Notes: generated by a model not told the origin, from the sequence alone. A stretch of 64,000 nucleotides of DNA from DATKEJ01 sp963768715 (GCA_963768715.1 CAVYJC010000011.1:558001-622000), one strand, 5' to 3'; counted from the stretch's first letter, positions 34,908 through 44,081 are shown. Made by a program: numbers and translations.

Positions 34908-35831
34908 ATGGTCGATCTGGCTCTAAACGACGGCGAGGACGAGGAAACGGAGTTTCCTGCTCCGACGGTCGAATCCGACGAAACTTCGGGCTCAGAACCG
35001 CAGAAAGAGCGGTTCTACGAGAGATTCGACAGCTTCTCGAGGTTTCTGCACGTGCTCGTGATCATCAGTTTCCTGTCGCTGGCAATGACGGGAATGACGA
35101 TCAAGTTTAGCGGCGTCTCCATTTTCCAGACGCTCTCGCGGCTTCTCGGTGGAACTGAGGTTACAGGTTTCATCCACCGCGTCGCTGCCATTATTACGTT
35201 CGTCTATTTCATCCTCCACGTAGGCTATGTGATACGGAAGAAAAGAAGACTCGGTTTGTCGATGAAGCGCCTTCTTACCGGTGAAAACACGCTGGCCGTG
35301 AGAAAGACGGACCTGATCGAGTTCGGCCAGACCATGAAGTGGTTCATGGGACTCGGCCCGCGACCCAATTATGGACGATGGACGTACTGGGAAAAGTTCG
35401 ACTACTTCGCCGTGTTCTGGGGAATTCTGATAATCGGCGCCAGCGGGCTGCTGCTATGGTTTCCTGAGTTCTTTACGGGGCTCGGCATTCCCGGATCGTT
35501 CATAAATGTGGCCACGATCATTCACAGCGACGAGGCTCTTCTCGCAACCGGATTCATCTTCACGGTGCACTTCTTCAACACCCATTTTCGACCGGACAAG
35601 TTTCCGATGGACCCGGTCATCTTCACCGGGTGCGTATCCGTCGAAGAACTAAAGTCCGACCGGCCACGGCACTACGAATACCTTGTCAAGACCGGCAAAC
35701 TGAACGAATCCCTGACCGACCCTCCCTCACCCGTGTTCGAGCGATGGGCTCGCGTCTTCGGCTTCACCGCGCTCACGATCGGTTTCGTGACCATTCTCAT
35801 GATCATTTACACGGTTTTTATCTACAAGTGA
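34908..35831 (+). CDS. Membrane b-type cytochrome (b561/FdhI-like), partner of 19-heme protein
   Basis: The 307-residue protein has an acidic N-terminal tail of about 45 residues, then four to five membrane helices, among them RFLHVLVIISFLSLAMTG, FIHRVAAIITFVYFILHVGY and FAVFWGILIIGASGLLLWF, and a last helix at the C-terminus. Conserved histidines in the first, second and fourth helices (RFLH, IHR/ILH, IIHSDE/VHFFNTHF) suit bis-His ligation of two b hemes. It is the gamma-type quinone-facing subunit for the multiheme protein upstream and is clearly homologous to the C-terminal half of the downstream fused cytochrome. The only candidates for menaquinone contacts are basic residues near KKRRLG; this is inference. 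Confidence 0.87.
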   Translation: MVDLALNDGEDEETEFPAPTVESDETSGSEPQKERFYERFDSFSRFLHVLVIISFLSLAMTGMTIKFSGVSIFQTLSRLLGGTEVTGFIHRVAAIITFVYFILHVGYVIRKKRRLGLSMKRLLTGENTLAVRKTDLIEFGQTMKWFMGLGPRPNYGRWTYWEKFDYFAVFWGILIIGASGLLLWFPEFFTGLGIPGSFINVATIIHSDEALLATGFIFTVHFFNTHFRPDKFPMDPVIFTGCVSVEELKSDRPRHYEYLVKTGKLNESLTDPPSPVFERWARVFGFTALTIGFVTILMIIYTVFIYK

Positions 35832-35903
35832 GCATTTTCGATGACATGCCGGACCATGCGGCGAGCAGAACTTTAAAGGGAGGGGACCCACGAACGAACT
35901 AGC

Positions 35904-37631
35904 ATGCTCTCGAGGATACTCTTCATAAGCGCAGCGGGCTTAATCGCCATTGGGGCTATTACGAGCGATGTACGTCCGACACCTGACGCGCCTGCAGCGG
36001 CGGTCTCGCCAGGCCATGCTCTCATTGATACGTCGGCAGTCGGCCCCAGGGCTCCCCTTCCGCATCTGAGGCCGATTCGAACACACGTTCCCGAACACGG
36101 CCCCTTGGTCGCGCCCGCTCCCGTCACGGCGCGGCCGGCCCCTGAGAGACATTTCGAGTCGTTAGATCCTGACGATTGTTTCATGTGCCACGACGACGAC
36201 TCCATGTCCTTGGAGCGTAACGGGGTCGAAGTCTCTTTGTTTGTCGATCCCGCCAAGTTTCGAGCTTCCAAACATGGCTCGTTGGACTGCATAGCCTGCC
36301 ACGTCGGATTCGATCCGGATGAGGACCCTCACCGCGATGAGATCCTTCCCGTCGACTGCGCATCGTGCCATCCCAATGCGTCGTCTACTTTCGCGCACAG
36401 CGCGCACTCGAGCAAGTTGAAATGCACTACGTGCCACGAAAACGTTCATGCAGACGAGACGCTCGTGGTAGAGCAGTCCGTATGTCGCAACTGCCACAGC
36501 GATGCGGCGGCCGATCTGGATGCGAGTATCCACGCGGGCAGTGATTTCGCCCCGTCGTGCCTGACCTGCCATGCGGCACACGGATTCAAGCCCCCGGACG
36601 CATCGACGTGCCTGTCTTGCCACGGCAATCCTAAGTACGTGTCCGAGCACATCCCGCAGGAGGACATCAAACAGGTCCTCGGTTTCGAGCAGAGCATTCA
36701 CGCCGACCTGATCGACTGCGCCGACTGTCACGAGGGGCACAAGGTGTTCGACGTGAGCGATCCGAGGTCGGTCGTATCACGCAACAAGGTCGCCGGCACG
36801 TGTTCCGTCTGCCATGAAGACGTCGCTGCCCACTATGAGAAGTCGGAGCACGCAAAGGCGCTGGCGACGAATTTCGCTCAAGCACCCACGTGCACCGACT
36901 GCCACGGTGAGCACGAAATTCAGGACGTGACCGACTCGGCGTCGAAGATGAGTCGCTCCAACGAGGTCGAGACGTGCCTGGCGTGCCACCTCGACTCTCC
37001 CGAAGTGCAGAGTCGGATGACCCACACGTCCGGTTTCGTCGCCGCGTATGAGTGGAGCGTGCATGGACGCGCTGCCGCTGCCGGAAATCTCAAAGCGGCC
37101 ATTTGCAGTGACTGCCACGGTGCGCACGACGCCCTGAAGGCCTCGAATCCCGATGCGTTGATCAACAAATTCAACATCGCGGAGACGTGCGGTAACTGCC
37201 ATAAGGATGAGTTCAACGCGTTCCAGGCGAGCATCCATGGACAGGCGTTGACGGAGGGAATCGGCGATGCACCGACCTGCACGACGTGCCATTCCGAACA
37301 CGACATTCTTCGAACGGCCGACGCGCGCTCACCGGTTGCCCTGATCAACGTCTCCCGGCAAGTCTGCACACCGTGTCACGAATCGGTCGAGCTTTCCGAG
37401 AAGTACGGCTTCCCGTCGAATCGCACCGCTTCGTTCAGCGACAGCTACCATGGCCTGGCCGGGCGCGCCGGTTCGACGGAAGCGGCCAACTGCGCCAGTT
37501 GTCATGGGGTGCACGACATCTTCCCATCCACCGATCCACGTTCGAGCGTGAACCCCGCGAATCTCAAGAAACCTGCGGAACGTGCCACCCGGGCGCCAAC
37601 GCAAACTTCACCCGCGGCTCGGTACACGTGA
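35904..37631 (+). CDS. 16-heme part of a multiheme cytochrome c fused to cytochrome b
   Basis: A signal peptide (MLSRILFISAAGLIAIG) and a Pro/Ala-rich linker are followed by 16 CxxCH motifs (first CFMCH at about residue 92, last CASCHGVHD). The frame then stops soon after NPANLK. The next frame starts in the middle of a further motif, ETCGTCHPGA, so one G is missing around 37567-37570 (AAG-GAA-ACC restores the gene). The gene begins 72 bases after the b-type cytochrome. It duplicates the module upstream, with lower motif number. Confidence 0.87.
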   Translation: MLSRILFISAAGLIAIGAITSDVRPTPDAPAAAVSPGHALIDTSAVGPRAPLPHLRPIRTHVPEHGPLVAPAPVTARPAPERHFESLDPDDCFMCHDDDSMSLERNGVEVSLFVDPAKFRASKHGSLDCIACHVGFDPDEDPHRDEILPVDCASCHPNASSTFAHSAHSSKLKCTTCHENVHADETLVVEQSVCRNCHSDAAADLDASIHAGSDFAPSCLTCHAAHGFKPPDASTCLSCHGNPKYVSEHIPQEDIKQVLGFEQSIHADLIDCADCHEGHKVFDVSDPRSVVSRNKVAGTCSVCHEDVAAHYEKSEHAKALATNFAQAPTCTDCHGEHEIQDVTDSASKMSRSNEVETCLACHLDSPEVQSRMTHTSGFVAAYEWSVHGRAAAAGNLKAAICSDCHGAHDALKASNPDALINKFNIAETCGNCHKDEFNAFQASIHGQALTEGIGDAPTCTTCHSEHDILRTADARSPVALINVSRQVCTPCHESVELSEKYGFPSNRTASFSDSYHGLAGRAGSTEAANCASCHGVHDIFPSTDPRSSVNPANLKKPAERATRAPTQTSPAARYT

Positions 37632-38521
37632 TTCGGACGCCGGAAGGCGATCGCCTGCTCTATTGGATCGGCGTGATCTATATCGGTCTCATCGCGGTCA
37701 CGATCGGCGGCATGTCGCTGCACAACATCCTCGATTGGGTTCGCAAAACGCAGATCCACTATCGGGAGCAGCTATACCCAACGCATCGCGCGATCAGTGA
37801 AGACCGTCGAACCGGCCTTTATATCCGGATGACTGTAAACGAGCGTATCCAACATGCGCTGCTTGCGTCGAGCTTCATGCTCCTTGTTATCACCGGCTTC
37901 ATGCTGAAGTTTCCGGATGCCTGGTGGGTCGTTTCGCTGCGCGACGTGATTGGTCAACGTCTGTTTGACCTTCGCGGCCTGCTGCATCGAATCGCGGCTG
38001 TTGTCATGGTAGCGGACTCGTTCTACCATGTTTACTACGTGGCCTTCACGAAACGAGGCCGTCGATTCATTTCGGATATCATGTTCCGGAAATCCGATTT
38101 CCGGGAGATGGTCCAGATGCTCCGATTCAATCTGGGCCGGACCTCACAGCGACCCAGGTTCGATCGCTTCAACTATATCGAGAAATCGGAATACTGGGCG
38201 CTAATCTGGGGTACCATCGTGATGTCGGTAACCGGCGTCGTGCTCTGGTTCGAGAACACCTTCATGGCCGAGTATTCTAAGTTATTCGTCGACGTGAGCG
38301 AGACGATTCACTACTACGAGGCCTGGCTCGCTTTCCTGGCGATCGTCGTCTGGCACTTCTACTACGTGATCTTCAATCCGGACGTGTATCCGATGAACTT
38401 CACGTGGCTGACCGGAAAAGTGACCGAGCGGGATATGGAGCACGAGCACCCGGCAGAACTGGAGCGGTTGCGAGCACAGGAGGAAGAGCGAACTCCCGAA
38501 GACACGTCCCCAAGGGCCTGA
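37568..38521 (+). CDS. C-terminal half of fused multiheme/cytochrome b protein (17th heme motif, b561-like helices)
   Basis: In this frame the protein goes on with CGTCH (17th heme motif) and a membrane anchor (LLYWIGVIYIGLIAVTIGG). A cytochrome b part follows with helices RIQHALLASSFMLLVITGF, LLHRIAAVVMVADSFYHVYY, ALIWGTIVMSVTGVVLWF and AWLAFLAIVVWHFYYVIF. It aligns by eye along its length with the separate cytochrome b upstream, including YWEKFDYF/YIEKSEYW and DKFPMDPVIFTG/DVYPMNFTWLTG. Hence the whole gene (35904-38521) is a fused version of the preceding gene pair. Confidence 0.85.
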   Translation, partial: ETCGTCHPGANANFTRGSVHVIRTPEGDRLLYWIGVIYIGLIAVTIGGMSLHNILDWVRKTQIHYREQLYPTHRAISEDRRTGLYIRMTVNERIQHALLASSFMLLVITGFMLKFPDAWWVVSLRDVIGQRLFDLRGLLHRIAAVVMVADSFYHVYYVAFTKRGRRFISDIMFRKSDFREMVQMLRFNLGRTSQRPRFDRFNYIEKSEYWALIWGTIVMSVTGVVLWFENTFMAEYSKLFVDVSETIHYYEAWLAFLAIVVWHFYYVIFNPDVYPMNFTWLTGKVTERDMEHEHPAELERLRAQEEERTPEDTSPRA

Positions 38522-38589
38522 ATGCTGCGGCTCCTGTTGATTGCGACGGCATCCTCGTCGTTCGGGCATGCCTGGTACCCGGAACTCAC

Positions 38590-40629
38590 TCAGCGTGACG
38601 ACGAGGGTGGCGGCGTGCCCCGCCTGAGATCATTCCTGAAATCGCTGAGCAACTCCAGGGTCAGGTCATAATTGTGAATGCCGTTTGCCGCCCCTTGTCC
38701 GAGATCCGCCAGCAATTGCTGGGCTTTGACGTACGTTGAACTTCCGCGCTGATTCTCGGGCACCAGACCGAGCAGCGTACGAACCTCATCGGCCAGTTTG
38801 GCTACGTCAGACTTCCACTCTGCGGGATACGCCGTGTAGTCCGAATCGTGGCAGTCCTCGCAGACCGTCGGCGGCGGACGCTTGATGTCGGCGCCCGACC
38901 CATGGCAGTCGGCACAGGCAACGCCTTCTTCTTGCATCACGGCCGGTGACGACCGCCCGAGGTAAGTGCCCGCATAAAAGGCGTTCTCCTTCTCGTGGCA
39001 GGTGGAGCAGTTGTCAATATCGGCAACACGCGCCGGATTGTGGTGGCACGCATTACACTGCTGTTTCGTGACGATGAGTTCCCCGTGCTTGTTCGTATTC
39101 GAATGACAGGTCTTGCAGGGAAGGGCCCGGTCGACGACGTGATTCTGGTGAGAGAACGCCATGCCGCCGAATGTCGCCGTTATGACCTCGCCTCCGGCGT
39201 GGCAGTTGGCACACTCACTCGGGACGACCGTTGCGGTATCCCAACCCGCCAGCTGATATCCCGCGCCCACAATACTGAGTGCGTCATTCAATTTCTGGAA
39301 GCTGGTCCCGATGAGCTGATCCGCAAACCGCACATTGTGAACCGACTTGCCCACTTCCAGGAGGTGCGCAGCATACTTGGCCTCGTTCACCTCAGCCGTC
39401 GCTTCGGCCTTCTTGCCCGAGGAGACACTGGCAATCGAGCGCTCGACCCGGCTGATATCACGCGAAAGACTGTCGAGTTTAGTTTCGGCGCTTTCCCCCC
39501 AGAGACGGAGCAGATGATCGTAGCCCTTCCCGTGACATCCCTCACAGGACTTCGGACTGGCTCGCTTTACTTCTGCCTGCCCGATCAACTGGTCGTGGAA
39601 AAGATGGCAACTCGAACAGTTCAGGCCGGCTTCCAGCATTGGGTTCGGAGGACCCTCGAGTCCATGTCCCCCTTTCCCCGTGAACAACTCGAGCTGTTCG
39701 GCATGCGTGGACGAATGGCACGTCTCGCATTCGAGCTTCGAGTCGGCCGTGACTCGCTGGATCTTGTGCTGAATCCTCAAATGGCATTGCGTGCACTCGA
39801 TCTTGTTTTCAGAGATGTGAACCCGGTGCAGCAGCTCAGGGTCGTCGTACTTATCGAGTCGGTCCGATTCGAAATGACACGAGCTGCAATTGTCACGAGG
39901 GACGTAGCCGTCCCCGACGATTGTATTGCTGTGGCACTTGGTACATTCGAGCCCTCGTTTCATAACCGTGGTGTGATCGAAACGAAAATCGGCGAGGTGT
40001 TCTTTAGGAACGGAATTCCAATCGTGGCACGTCTTACAGTTTCCGAGTTTAGGGTTCTCCAGGTACTCGGGGTTGTCACTTGTCTTAAGGTGACAAAGGA
40101 AGCACGAGGTCTCAGTCACAACGATGTGCTCGCCCTGGACAACCTGGGAGTGGCAGCTTGTGCATTTCAGTTGTTTGCCCCGGCGCAACTCGCCGAGGTG
40201 ACTCTTGTGGTCGAAGACCACGTTATGGAACTGCACCTTCCCTTGGAGCTTCCGCGTCTCATGACATCCACTCTGGAGGCAGGACGAGTCGTCGATCTCG
40301 GCCCACGGCTTACGGCGCGTATAGGAGCTGCTCAGGTAGCTGACGACCTGCTCGAGACCGGCGAGCTTTCCGCGAATCGTGCCCTCGATGCCGGGAGGGA
40401 AATGGCATTTGGTGCAGGACACTTCACTATGCGAAGACTCCGACCAGCTCTGATAGAAAGGCTCCATGTAGTGACACGTCGTACAGAAGGCCGGTCTCGA
40501 CGTGTATTCAATCGACCCCGCCAGAAAAACGAGGAAAATCACGAATCCGAGGGAGACGCGAACCAGCACATTGGGCTTGGCCATCCACCTCGCCGCCCTC
40601 AAAAGCACTCTCTGTATCTTCTCAACCAT
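38590..40629 (-). CDS. NapC/NrfH-type anchored multiheme cytochrome c (17 CxxCH plus one CX4CH)
   Basis: Two ATGs are available. GGAGG (40640-40636) touches the first but stands 6 bases before the second (40629), so I choose the second. The protein has about 679 residues: an N-terminal membrane anchor (VRVSLGFVIFLVFLAG), then the NapC/NrfH/CymA-type signature, in which the first heme motif CTTCHYMEPFYQSW directly follows the anchor. I count 17 CxxCH motifs plus one CLQSGCH (CX4CH). A long heme-free helical insert lies in the middle (about residues 380-450, SLSRDISRVERSIAS). It is convergent with the preceding cluster. By family, the N-terminus would take electrons from menaquinol. Confidence 0.88.
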   Translation of the reverse strand: MVEKIQRVLLRAARWMAKPNVLVRVSLGFVIFLVFLAGSIEYTSRPAFCTTCHYMEPFYQSWSESSHSEVSCTKCHFPPGIEGTIRGKLAGLEQVVSYLSSSYTRRKPWAEIDDSSCLQSGCHETRKLQGKVQFHNVVFDHKSHLGELRRGKQLKCTSCHSQVVQGEHIVVTETSCFLCHLKTSDNPEYLENPKLGNCKTCHDWNSVPKEHLADFRFDHTTVMKRGLECTKCHSNTIVGDGYVPRDNCSSCHFESDRLDKYDDPELLHRVHISENKIECTQCHLRIQHKIQRVTADSKLECETCHSSTHAEQLELFTGKGGHGLEGPPNPMLEAGLNCSSCHLFHDQLIGQAEVKRASPKSCEGCHGKGYDHLLRLWGESAETKLDSLSRDISRVERSIASVSSGKKAEATAEVNEAKYAAHLLEVGKSVHNVRFADQLIGTSFQKLNDALSIVGAGYQLAGWDTATVVPSECANCHAGGEVITATFGGMAFSHQNHVVDRALPCKTCHSNTNKHGELIVTKQQCNACHHNPARVADIDNCSTCHEKENAFYAGTYLGRSSPAVMQEEGVACADCHGSGADIKRPPPTVCEDCHDSDYTAYPAEWKSDVAKLADEVRTLLGLVPENQRGSSTYVKAQQLLADLGQGAANGIHNYDLTLELLSDFRNDLRRGTPPPSSSR

Positions 40630-40787
40630 TATCATCCTCCGAAGGCGCCCAAAATACGACGCGCATCACACGCACAAATCTGGTTTAAGTTCGGCGACGT
40701 GCTAACACGGGTAATCTCGAATCCCACACCCCAAGAAGGCGATCTCACAACCACCGCAACGGGAGCAACGGGCGCTTGAATCACGCA

Positions 40788-41240
40788 CTATCCCTTCTGC
40801 TGAATCGACTCGAGATAGGCAAGTAATTCAGTCAGGATCCGCTGCGTCTCGGCCTCCGACTCCGGATCATTCTCGCTCCGCCAGATTTTGCCCCAGACTG
40901 GCATGGTCCGAGAGCCGTGCGCCATGATCTCCTGCCGGCCGTCAATCGTCCGAAGAACATATTCGGCCGGAAAGACGCCATCAAACTTCTTCGACAGGAT
41001 CGTGAGGTCCGCCGGTCTGCTTTTGAGCTTATCGGCTACGGGACCATTCCCCTTTGCCTCACGGCCGTGGCAACTGGCACAGTAGGCCTGGAAGTCGGCA
41101 CGTCCTCCGGCGATGGCCGCCTCGTTGTCGTCCGATTTACTACAGGCGCTGATGATGAGCAGCGGGAACAAACCCGCGACCAACGTGACCCATGTGATGA
41201 TGGAAACATGTGGCCGGTGCGTGGAATCCATGATCCTCAT
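40788..41240 (-). CDS. Monoheme cytochrome c lipoprotein
   Basis: The 150-residue protein has a lipoprotein signal peptide (LLIISAC, Cys about 33) and a class I cytochrome c domain with CASCHGREAKG (about residue 54) and the distal methionine in TMPVWGKIW. A second ATG at 41231 is an alternative start. It lies upstream of the multiheme NapC-like gene on the same strand, about 160 bases apart, so co-transcription is likely. It is probably the soluble, outer-leaflet electron shuttle of the cluster. Confidence 0.87.
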   Translation of the reverse strand: MRIMDSTHRPHVSIITWVTLVAGLFPLLIISACSKSDDNEAAIAGGRADFQAYCASCHGREAKGNGPVADKLKSRPADLTILSKKFDGVFPAEYVLRTIDGRQEIMAHGSRTMPVWGKIWRSENDPESEAETQRILTELLAYLESIQQKG

Positions 41241-41332
41241 GCTTGTGTAGAGTTGATGGAATCAATTTGAACGAGGACATCTCGCCGCGTCCGAATATAT
41301 GATTAATACCATTTGCGTTCCTGACCTGCAAC

Positions 41333-41350
41333 GGGGGATCCCCCTACATG
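41333..41350 (-). promoter_or_regulatory. Motif shared with 32154: GGGGGATCCCCCTACATG
   Basis: This contains the perfect 12-bp palindrome GGGGGATCCCCC, followed by TACATG. It is 93-110 bases upstream of the cytochrome c lipoprotein gene on the minus strand, at the right border of the multiheme cluster. Sixteen of 18 bases equal the copy at the left border. The rest of the 262-base gap holds only a short CCAGGCG/CCAGGCA heptamer pair (41457-41470). Confidence 0.45.
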
Positions 41351-41502
41351 CGGTGGGGAAAGTGCCTCAGCGACCCCGAAGCCGGATCCAACACCTTTTT
41401 GCAGCCATCGGCCCGCTCCAGGAGCGACCTCCAAGCCGGGCGCCCGGCACCTCGAACCAGGCGCCAGGCATTTGTACTTCGATCCGTCAAACGAAATCCT
41501 CC

Positions 41503-42276
41503 TCAGTCCGTATCTCCTGCGGCTTCAGCTTCCGCGATATCACTATTTCCGCCGAATCTTAGAGGAAGCAGCATCGGGACCAATTGTCGATATGAGCGAT
41601 AGTCCTCGCCGTGGAACGTGATCAAGTCCTTCTCTTCCAATTGGATCGCCAGGATGATGTATCCGGTCGTTGCAACGGCAAAAAGCAGGTGCCCAATCGA
41701 CATATCGGGCGTCGCCCAAAATGCGATGATGAATCCAAGCATTAGGGGGTGTCGCACATACTTGTAGAAGCCCCTCTTCACAAACTCCAGATGTGTGTAT
41801 TCCTTCCCCTGGAAGTAGAGAACCACCTGCCTCATACCGAAAAGATCAAAATGATTGATCAGGAACGTGCCGACGAGCACGATGCCCCATCCGGCCCAGA
41901 ACAGCACGATCATAATCGTAGCCACGATGTCGGACTCAGTGGACCAGACATAATCGGGCAGCGGCCGCCATTGCCAGAAAAGAAGGATCAGGATGAGGTT
42001 GGTCACAAGCACAAACGTGCTCCGCTCGATGTGTTTCGGCACCACGCGGGTCCACCACTGCTTGAAGCCGGGTCGCGCCATGACGCTGTGCTGGACCGCA
42101 AAAAGGCCCAGCAGCACCAGGTCGATGACCAACGATATCCCAAATGAACCGACATCTCCGGAATCGATCGTTTTGGGAAGGGGGAAATTGCCGACGAAAC
42201 CAATTGCGTACAGAAAGACGCCTAGAAACATCACATAGCAAACGGTTCCATAGATAAGGGTCAAGAAACGTGACAT
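41503..42276 (-). CDS. mddA: Methanethiol S-methyltransferase (MddA)
   Basis: This 257-residue integral membrane methyltransferase of the NnrU/isoprenylcysteine-methyltransferase superfamily has five to six helices. The MddA-type pattern is strong: GFVGNFPLPKTID, LFAVQHSVMARPGFKQWW, VPKHIERSTFVL, LINHFDLFGMRQV, YKYVRHPLMLGFIIAFWATPDM and EEKDLITFHGEDYRSYR. MddA methylates methanethiol with SAM to dimethyl sulfide. It is a single gene, minus strand. A role in DMS release fits a marine or sediment bacterium, but activity is not proven here. Confidence 0.85.
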   Translation of the reverse strand: MSRFLTLIYGTVCYVMFLGVFLYAIGFVGNFPLPKTIDSGDVGSFGISLVIDLVLLGLFAVQHSVMARPGFKQWWTRVVPKHIERSTFVLVTNLILILLFWQWRPLPDYVWSTESDIVATIMIVLFWAGWGIVLVGTFLINHFDLFGMRQVVLYFQGKEYTHLEFVKRGFYKYVRHPLMLGFIIAFWATPDMSIGHLLFAVATTGYIILAIQLEEKDLITFHGEDYRSYRQLVPMLLPLRFGGNSDIAEAEAAGDTD

Positions 42277-42403
42277 GGCAGCCTAGTAATAGTTGAGTGA
42301 TATGAATGTCAACATCCGGTCCGCGAACTACAGAATCGCGGCATCCTGTTCTGCCTTCTGGGATCACGAGAGGTCCTTTCTTAGGGGTAGAGAAGCAGGG
42401 ACA

Positions 42404-42428
42404 TGGCAATGGTGGCAATGGTGGCAAC
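42404..42428. repeat. 9-bp tandem repeat (TGGCAATGG)
   Basis: Two full and one partial unit stand in the 231-base gap between mddA and the phosphatase gene. Unlike the other intergenic arrays, the unit here is 9 bp. Confidence 0.5.
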
Positions 42429-42507
42429 AGTCCACGCCCATTATATCACCACAACCGGGAAAAATGCACCATCTGGCCGGTCGAAATCATGAGGTCCGAA
42501 CGTTGCG

Positions 42508-43854
42508 TTACTCCACTCGAAGTACGACCAAGGTTTTGTCATCGCCATGTTCCGAGTCACCGAGGAACGTGCTGACGTCCTGGTCGATTATCCTGATCAG
42601 CTCCGTTGGCGTCAGATCTGCGTTCTTGAGGATGCACTCGCGCAGTCGCGCATCGCCGAACATCTCGTCGTCCTCATTGAACACCTCCGTATACCCGTCT
42701 GAGTAGAAGACAATCAGATCGTCGTTCTCGAGTTGAAAAAACTCCTCCTCGTACTTCGCCTCGGGCAGAATACCCACAGGCAGGCCTCCCTTTTCGAGAG
42801 GGAAGAGTTTTCCGCCCCGTACGAGCAACGGCGGGGGATTCGACGCATTGACGTAGGTGAAGATGCGTTTCGGAACATTAAGGACACCGTACGCGAGCGT
42901 GGCAAACTGCTCGGCTTCGGTGTCGGCGTGCAGTAACTTGTTGACGCGCGACATGATTTCGCGCATGGCGTACTCGTGTTCCGCGTATGCCCTCAACGCG
43001 GTTCGAACAGCGAACATGAGCAGCGCCGCCCAGATTCCCTTGCCGCTCACGTCCCCGACGGCAATGCCGAGATTCCCGACCGGCAGTTCGATGAAATCGT
43101 AGAAATCACCTCCTATTTCCTCCCACGGCTCGTAGAATGCGGCGATTTCAAAACCTGGAACGTGCGGCGCCTGTGACGGAAGAACGCGTTTCTGAATCTC
43201 AGCGGCGAGCGCCAACTCGCCTTCCAGTCGGTCTTTCTCAGCCTCCGATTCATGCAGCCGGGCAAGCTTGATGGCAATCGACACCTGGTTCGCAATAACC
43301 CGGAAATTCCGGATCTCTGCGGCCGTAAAATCTCGGGTCGTCGACGAATAGACCGACAGCGCCCCGATCAAGTCACCGTCTTCATACAACCCGACCGCGA
43401 GCGACGAACGAATCCCCTCCGCAACCGCAGCCTCTGTAAAAAGGAGATCTGGTTCGTTGCGGACATCCGTGACTTTAAGGATTCCGCCGTTGGCGATGAA
43501 TCGCTGGAAGCGACTCTGGTTGTCAAATCGCGGTCCTTCCGCCAGGAATCGCTCGCTCAGACCGAAGACGGCCTCCAAGACGAGCTCGCCAGACTCCTCG
43601 TCCAAGAGCCTGAGCGCACTCGCCTTCAGGCGCATCTCCTCAGCGGTGAGCCGCACGATCTTGTCAAGAAGCGGCGTCAATTCAAACGCGGATTCCGTCA
43701 GCAGCCGCCCGATCGCGTCAATCGTGGTCAAGGCCTCCTGTGCGGTGGACTCCGTTCGTTCGTCACCCAAATCGGTCCGCCTCTCCTCTGAGTTTTCGAT
43801 TCTAATTTCTGAGTTGATGGATTGATACGACCCTGCCCCATGGGGTGGTTTCAA
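42508..43854 (-). CDS. GAF-domain PP2C-type (SpoIIE/RsbU) serine phosphatase
   Basis: The protein has 448 residues. After an uncertain N-terminus come a GAF domain (about residues 55-200; SSLAVGLYEDGDLIGALSVY), a short coiled linker (ESEAEKDRLEGELALAAEIQ) and the SpoIIE/RsbU phosphatase domain. Metal-binding motifs are GGDFYDF, VGDVSGKG, FYSDGYTE and DDKTLVVLRVE. It likely removes phosphate from an anti-sigma antagonist in a partner-switching pathway; no such partner is in the window. The first about 30 residues are low in confidence because the DNA there continues an intergenic-like heptamer pattern. Confidence 0.9.
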   Translation of the reverse strand: MKPPHGAGSYQSINSEIRIENSEERRTDLGDERTESTAQEALTTIDAIGRLLTESAFELTPLLDKIVRLTAEEMRLKASALRLLDEESGELVLEAVFGLSERFLAEGPRFDNQSRFQRFIANGGILKVTDVRNEPDLLFTEAAVAEGIRSSLAVGLYEDGDLIGALSVYSSTTRDFTAAEIRNFRVIANQVSIAIKLARLHESEAEKDRLEGELALAAEIQKRVLPSQAPHVPGFEIAAFYEPWEEIGGDFYDFIELPVGNLGIAVGDVSGKGIWAALLMFAVRTALRAYAEHEYAMREIMSRVNKLLHADTEAEQFATLAYGVLNVPKRIFTYVNASNPPPLLVRGGKLFPLEKGGLPVGILPEAKYEEEFFQLENDDLIVFYSDGYTEVFNEDDEMFGDARLRECILKNADLTPTELIRIIDQDVSTFLGDSEHGDDKTLVVLRVE

Positions 43855-43875
43855 GTCGAAAACTACTCATTCTGG

Positions 43876-43903
43876 AAACTTCAAACACCAAACTTCAAAT
43901 AGC
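43876..43903. repeat. Heptamer repeat (AAACTTC-type), 4 units
   Basis: The units AAACTTC, AAACACC, AAACTTC, AAATAGC keep a 7-bp phase. They lie in the 227-base divergent gap between the phosphatase and the following gene. No promoter is obvious. Confidence 0.55.
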
Positions 43904-44081
43904 GGACCTGGGTCGTGGCTAAATCTCTCGCTCCGAAGCGTTTCCTTGAACTGCTCCTTCGACTACGATTTACCTTGTGATTTCTATGCTGCAGCAACCG
44001 TGATTGCTGGCACAGCCTCCGTCCGAACCATCGCCTCGGACTAATGTTTGGTATCTGAAGTTTCGCCTTGGTGTTTGACGC

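Noticed and set aside
38995..40779. 594-codon plus-strand frame opposite the NapC-type multiheme gene
   Set aside because: The minus strand shows 17 CxxCH motifs and a membrane anchor with a good ribosome binding site, so the plus frame is a shadow.
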